Shown: positions 60,504-64,000 of the stretch, one piece after another
Position numbering within the stretch: position 1 is the first letter of the stretch
Layout of the letters: each line of letters begins with the position of its first letter
Assembly (NCBI RefSeq): GCF_022539665.2
Contig: NC_081337.1
Location: 4,254,679 to 4,318,678, forward strand
DNA length: 64,000 nt
Source of the DNA: Daphnia carinata
Taxonomy: Eukaryota > Arthropoda > Branchiopoda > Diplostraca > Daphniidae
Reading direction: 5' to 3'
Translations under genes and position numbers: made by a program
Notes under the pieces: generated by a model
What the model saw: only the letters and a program-made list of their open reading frames with translations
Databases searched by the model: none
What the model was told of the DNA's origin: nothing

Positions 60504-61550
60504 ATGGCACCCAACACCAAAATGGCACCAAACATGCGTAAAGTGGTAGCGACCTGTGCGAAGATTGCGAGTCTCCATCGCGCTATGTTCAGGACTACGG
60601 TTCTAAAACCAGCAACAAAACCAGAACCAGAACCAAAGCTGCTGGCTGATAAGCCAAAACCAATGACCACATGCCTGATCACACCACCTTTGCCTGCGTT
60701 GCCGAAACCAGAACCTGGCTTGGTGCGCAAGTTACCATCTCTAGAATTGCCTAATGACTTGTCGGGTAAGCGTAAGCGGGAAGGGGACGCATCAGCAATC
60801 TTCACTTATAAGAAACGTTTTGAGGGTACCAACTCCAAAGAAGTCATTCGCCTTCCACCGTTACTATCATTAGATGATATAACAAAATTGCAAACTAAGC
60901 CGAAGCGGGTTAAGCATGTTCCTAAGCGGGTGGAGCGTGTTCCTAAGCAAATACCAACTAATACTAAAGTAAATAAGGTAAACACTAAAGCTCCTAATTT
61001 CTTACAGGCATCAGGCACTGATCCGTCGATAGCGGCCAGAGCAAAGGTTGACAGTCTCCACGCCAGTCTGTTTGGGGGTAAGCTTCCATCACCAGCACCA
61101 GCAAGAGCACCAAAGCAGCTGACTAATAAGCCAAAGCCCTTGGCAGACTGTCAGGTAAGACCACCATTGCCAGTGTTACCGAAACCAGAGCCTGGCTTGA
61201 CACGCCAATTACCATCCAGAGCATTGCCCAACGATTCAACGGCTAAGCGTAAGCGGGAAGAGGATGCGCCAGCAGCCCTTCCTGCGGAGAAACGTCTCAA
61301 GAACTGCAAAGAGCCTGGTCGGTTTCAAGCTCCAGCTGAACGTTCGGGGACACAGACCGCAGCAGAGATGAACAATCTACATCACAGTCTATCAGAGGGT
61401 TTGCTTCCATCTGGGAACCTGACGAATAGGCCAGTACCGATGTCCGAACGGCTGGTTCGACCACCTCTGCCTGTGCCTGAAGATGACGATTTTCCCCCAT
61501 GGTGTCGGCAGAGGTTTTACGATTCCCATTATCAATTTTCCTTAGATTAG
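60504..61550 (+). CDS. Intronless gene for a basic, proline-rich protein with a threefold internal module
   Basis: A single frame of 348 codons opens at ATG 60504 and ends TAG. A module recurs three times, at about residues 18-112, 175-270 and 290-335: a helix of the type LHxSLFxGKLP, then (L)TNKPxPL, then a (V/I)xPPLPxLPKPEPG core, then LPxxxLPND and a basic KRKRE cluster. The third copy is cut short after RPPLPVPE. Between modules 1 and 2 lie short repeats of PKRV(K/E)(H/R)VPK. The basic clusters look like nuclear localisation signals; PPLP and PKPEPG could be SH3 or WW ligand sites. No enzyme domain, signal peptide or membrane segment was recognised. The gene lies between members of a direct repeat and its 3' flank recurs at 63180-63480, which suggests a locally duplicated, lineage-specific gene. 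Confidence 0.65.
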   Translation: MAPNTKMAPNMRKVVATCAKIASLHRAMFRTTVLKPATKPEPEPKLLADKPKPMTTCLITPPLPALPKPEPGLVRKLPSLELPNDLSGKRKREGDASAIFTYKKRFEGTNSKEVIRLPPLLSLDDITKLQTKPKRVKHVPKRVERVPKQIPTNTKVNKVNTKAPNFLQASGTDPSIAARAKVDSLHASLFGGKLPSPAPARAPKQLTNKPKPLADCQVRPPLPVLPKPEPGLTRQLPSRALPNDSTAKRKREEDAPAALPAEKRLKNCKEPGRFQAPAERSGTQTAAEMNNLHHSLSEGLLPSGNLTNRPVPMSERLVRPPLPVPEDDDFPPWCRQRFYDSHYQFSLD

Positions 61551-61852
61551 CCTAAATTAGAAGTAGTGTGTGCTCCCAAAATTCTGTGTGAATGTGTGTG
61601 TGTAAATGTGTATACCTTTGGTATGAAGAATCTAATCAAAATTACTGTTGTGCATGTATGTATGTGTGTGTGTATATATATGAGAATGAATGTCTTTTGT
61701 ACATGTCACACTTTGGTTGGAATTATAAAATGCACTGCTTTAAACATCTTACAAAACTTGTCTTGTCTTTCAATGTTGCAGGGCGGGGGGTAAGAAGGCA
61801 GTTCTGGGTTAACTTTAAGACAAAAAAAAAAAAGAAAACGAACAAAGCAGTT
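61551..61852. repeat. 3' flank shared with 63180-63480
   Basis: Blocks such as cccaaaatt(c/g)tgtgtg, acctttggtat, ctttggttg and the run ending gtcttgtctttca recur in the same order at 63180-63480. They include GT-rich microsatellites in both copies. Divergence is moderate. Confidence 0.55.
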
Positions 61853-62100
61853 TTTGTACGATTTCGGACGCAGGGTATTTATGATTCTGACGCACAATAC
61901 TGCCAATTCAAGTGCTGACACTGTTATATTACAGTACACATGCTTTCATTATTTACAGAAATTTTCCTTCGCCTCATTTCCTTATGCTTCATGTGGACGG
62001 CTCCGGTTCGTCAAACACTTACACTGTACGTCGACGAAAACACATTGACGTCCAATCAGCCAATTGTCATTCCCATTTGAAAACTGTCAAATTATACGAT
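61853..62100. repeat. Dispersed repeat, copy 2
   Basis: Partner of 39985-40370, same orientation. Shared blocks begin ttgtacgatttcggac and end near cattcccatt. This copy is shorter. Confidence 0.5.
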
Positions 62101-62711
62101 AATTCTGACCTATTCTAGTTTTTGGTTCAATGGAATGTTTAACCCTGCCCACCTTGGGTGGATATAGCCGACGCTAAGTCTTGAAACTTGATTCATATTT
62201 TAAAAAAAAAGTTGGGAGCTAGAACAGGAACTTTGTGTGTAGCGGGGTATAGAACAGTGAGGGCCACTAAGCACTAGAAAATCTAGCGGTAAACCATTTG
62301 GATTAGAAATAGAAGTTAGCACAGTTTTTTTTGGTGCAAACCTACTGCGTTTGGCCACCTCTCCCTATTACATCGTGGTCATAGTCATCGAGCTTGTTTT
62401 CTTTGGTTGAAATACGGCATAAGATTGCAAGGCTTTAGCTGTTCCGATGCTCACTAAGGACTGCGCTGGCCGCATCTTCATGTCCTTTCGGCGTTTGTTG
62501 ATTCGCGAAAAAAAAATCGTCGCAACTGAAAGCGGACATGTCCGTATCGATCGGCCTTTCTACGCATTCTTCAAAGATAACGAAAAAAAATTAGGACGTA
62601 GTGCGATGAAGCAGCTTTTCAAATATTACGTCGTTTTGCATGGCTATCTAAATTGAACTCGTTGCTCTATGGCTCAAACTGGCTGTGTATGTAATTTGTT
62701 TGGCAGGTTAT
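62101..62711. other. Unassigned stretch
   Basis: A plus-strand frame at 62447-62656 (69 codons, ending KQLFKYYVVLHGYLN) has fair residue composition but no recognised domain or splice support. Nothing else was identified. Confidence 0.35.
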
Positions 62712-63480
62712 CGGGTTATCTGTAATGGTAATAAAATGAATTTTAACTAAAAAATGAATTATTTTTCAATTGACATTCTCACCTGCGTTTCATCGATTAC
62801 CTTAAGAAAACTCTAAGCTGTGCAGTGGAGCTAAAATATTGAACATAGAGATCGCAACAAAGGAATAAATATTAATATAATAATTTAAAAATATTATGAT
62901 AATGAAAAGCAATAGAAATGAACAGCGGATGATAATTTCAATGTAGCTAACAATAGCAAACGATAGTACACATGTCACCTGGTGGCCGAAAAACGAAACT
63001 TCCCAAACATTATCGTAATGAGTATTACGACTGTTTTTCCCCTATTAGGAGGGCCGAAGAACCCGATATCCCGATATCGTGCCGTGGCGATGAGTACCAA
63101 AAACATCAGGCGGGAAAAAGGCCTAATAAGGGAAGAAGACTCTTCAGCAACTGTTCTTGATGGAAAGCGTTCAATGATATGACATTCTCCATTGACTAAC
63201 CTAAATTAAGAATAATACTAATAATAATTAAGGAGAAGCGTGCATTCCCAAAATTGTGTGTGTGAGTGTGTGTAGCCTACCTTTGGTATAAATAATATAG
63301 TCAAAAGTCTTGTTGTAAACGATTTGTGTGTGTGCGTGAATGCTGTTTGCGTGTATTACTCTTTGGTTGTAGTTTGAAAATGCACAGCGTTAAACCTAAC
63401 AAAATTGTGTTGTCTTTTCATGCGGTACCATGGGGAGTGGGGTAAGAGAGGAGTTAGAAAGCAGTTGTTAGAGGTATGGT
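62712..63480. repeat. Partial second copy of the region around the proline-rich gene
   Basis: 62712-62993 is nearly identical to 59444-59725. 62994-63130 is a diverged match to 59726-59860. From about 63180 it matches the sequence from the end of the proline-rich frame (61540) through its 3' flank. The 1.65 kb between, including the whole proline-rich gene body, is absent here. A short frame starting MSPGG occurs at the same place in both copies (59704 and 62972) but is not conserved in sequence. Confidence 0.7.
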
Positions 63481-64000
63481 CGAACGTTTAGATGATGCAT
63501 TGAATTTCACTCGTTCGTAGGAAAAAAAAGACGATTTTTTTTTTGGAGGGGGGTAACACGGAGGGCAAAAACGGCGAGCCCTTTCTCGCTCAGAGCGCGC
63601 TCCGCCCAACTCTGATTTCGGGCACTATCCTGTACTCGCACATCTTCCTTCTTTCGGTAAATCGTAGGGAAAAAAAACATATGTGAATTGTCAAGTTTCC
63701 CTTAAAAGCGTGGAAGACGTAGATCATGTATTATGTAACCACAAAGTGTAAATCAAGAAGCGGGTAATGACTAATCCATTGAAATCCAATGAAAAGGTAG
63801 ATGAGAAAACCGACTACGGAAGTCTAACAGTAATTGCTTTTCAACCAAAGAAAACCAGAACAAGATTCCCTACTTCTTACACGTTGATCAATAAATTCAT
63901 TAGGCATCTTGATTGGTTGGCGGTTTATATTTACGGAAAAATCGACCATTCCACCAAAATCGTCTATTATGGCGCCGATCGGAGTTGCTGATCAGCCTGT
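63481..64000. other. Right-edge stretch, no supported gene
   Basis: Holds A/T runs, a GC-richer patch (63560-63620) and a plus-strand frame (63767-63991) that stays open for 74 codons without a recognised domain. It may be the start of a feature that continues outside the window. Confidence 0.35.

Overview
This is eukaryotic DNA, most likely from a branchiopod crustacean such as Daphnia. I judge this from genes split by many short GT-AG introns (often 50-90 bases), an arthropod-type Dicer-1, a three-domain chitin-binding cuticle protein, and AT-rich spacers full of homopolymer runs and microsatellites. No rRNA, tRNA, CRISPR or bacterial operon signal was seen. The gene models below were assembled by hand by matching splice sites and reading frames; the Dicer, MTHFD, TGF-beta-like and cuticle-protein models keep frame across every junction.

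Layout, left to right. 0.1-3.9 kb: two minus-strand coding exons of unrecognised gene(s). 6.6-7.5 kb: an intronless plus-strand ORF for a valine/alanine/glutamate-rich protein. 10.3-19.6 kb: a minus-strand seven-exon gene for a secreted protein with a TGF-beta-type propeptide but no cystine-knot growth factor. 20-35 kb: mostly gene-poor, with one possible small exon near 32.3 kb. 35.1-36.3 kb: a minus-strand gene for a CPAP3/obstructor-like chitin-binding protein. 41.5-49.0 kb: a complete 19-exon Dicer-1 gene on the minus strand. 49.6-50.0 kb: a broken 3' piece of a methylenetetrahydrofolate dehydrogenase/cyclohydrolase (MTHFD) gene. 52.6-55.1 kb: a plus-strand retroelement-derived gene with three tandem retropepsin-like modules, all lacking the catalytic aspartate, and broken by a stop and a frameshift. 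56.2-57.5 kb: a rearranged Dicer-1 pseudogene. 57.9-59.4 kb: a complete seven-exon MTHFD gene. 60.5-61.6 kb: an intronless ORF with a threefold repeated proline-rich module. 62.7-63.5 kb: a partial second copy of the surroundings of that ORF.

The most striking architecture is at 41.5-59.4 kb. The intact Dicer-1 is followed by a broken MTHFD tail, and a broken Dicer-1 is followed by the intact MTHFD. One tandem duplication of about 8.4 kb, with one end inside the last Dicer-1 exon and the other inside MTHFD, explains this. About 6.2 kb carrying the retropepsin-like gene now separates the copies. Functionally the window mixes small-RNA biogenesis (Dicer-1), one-carbon metabolism (MTHFD), cuticle structure (CPAP3) and a possible TGF-beta pathway modulator; I see no sign that they act as one pathway.
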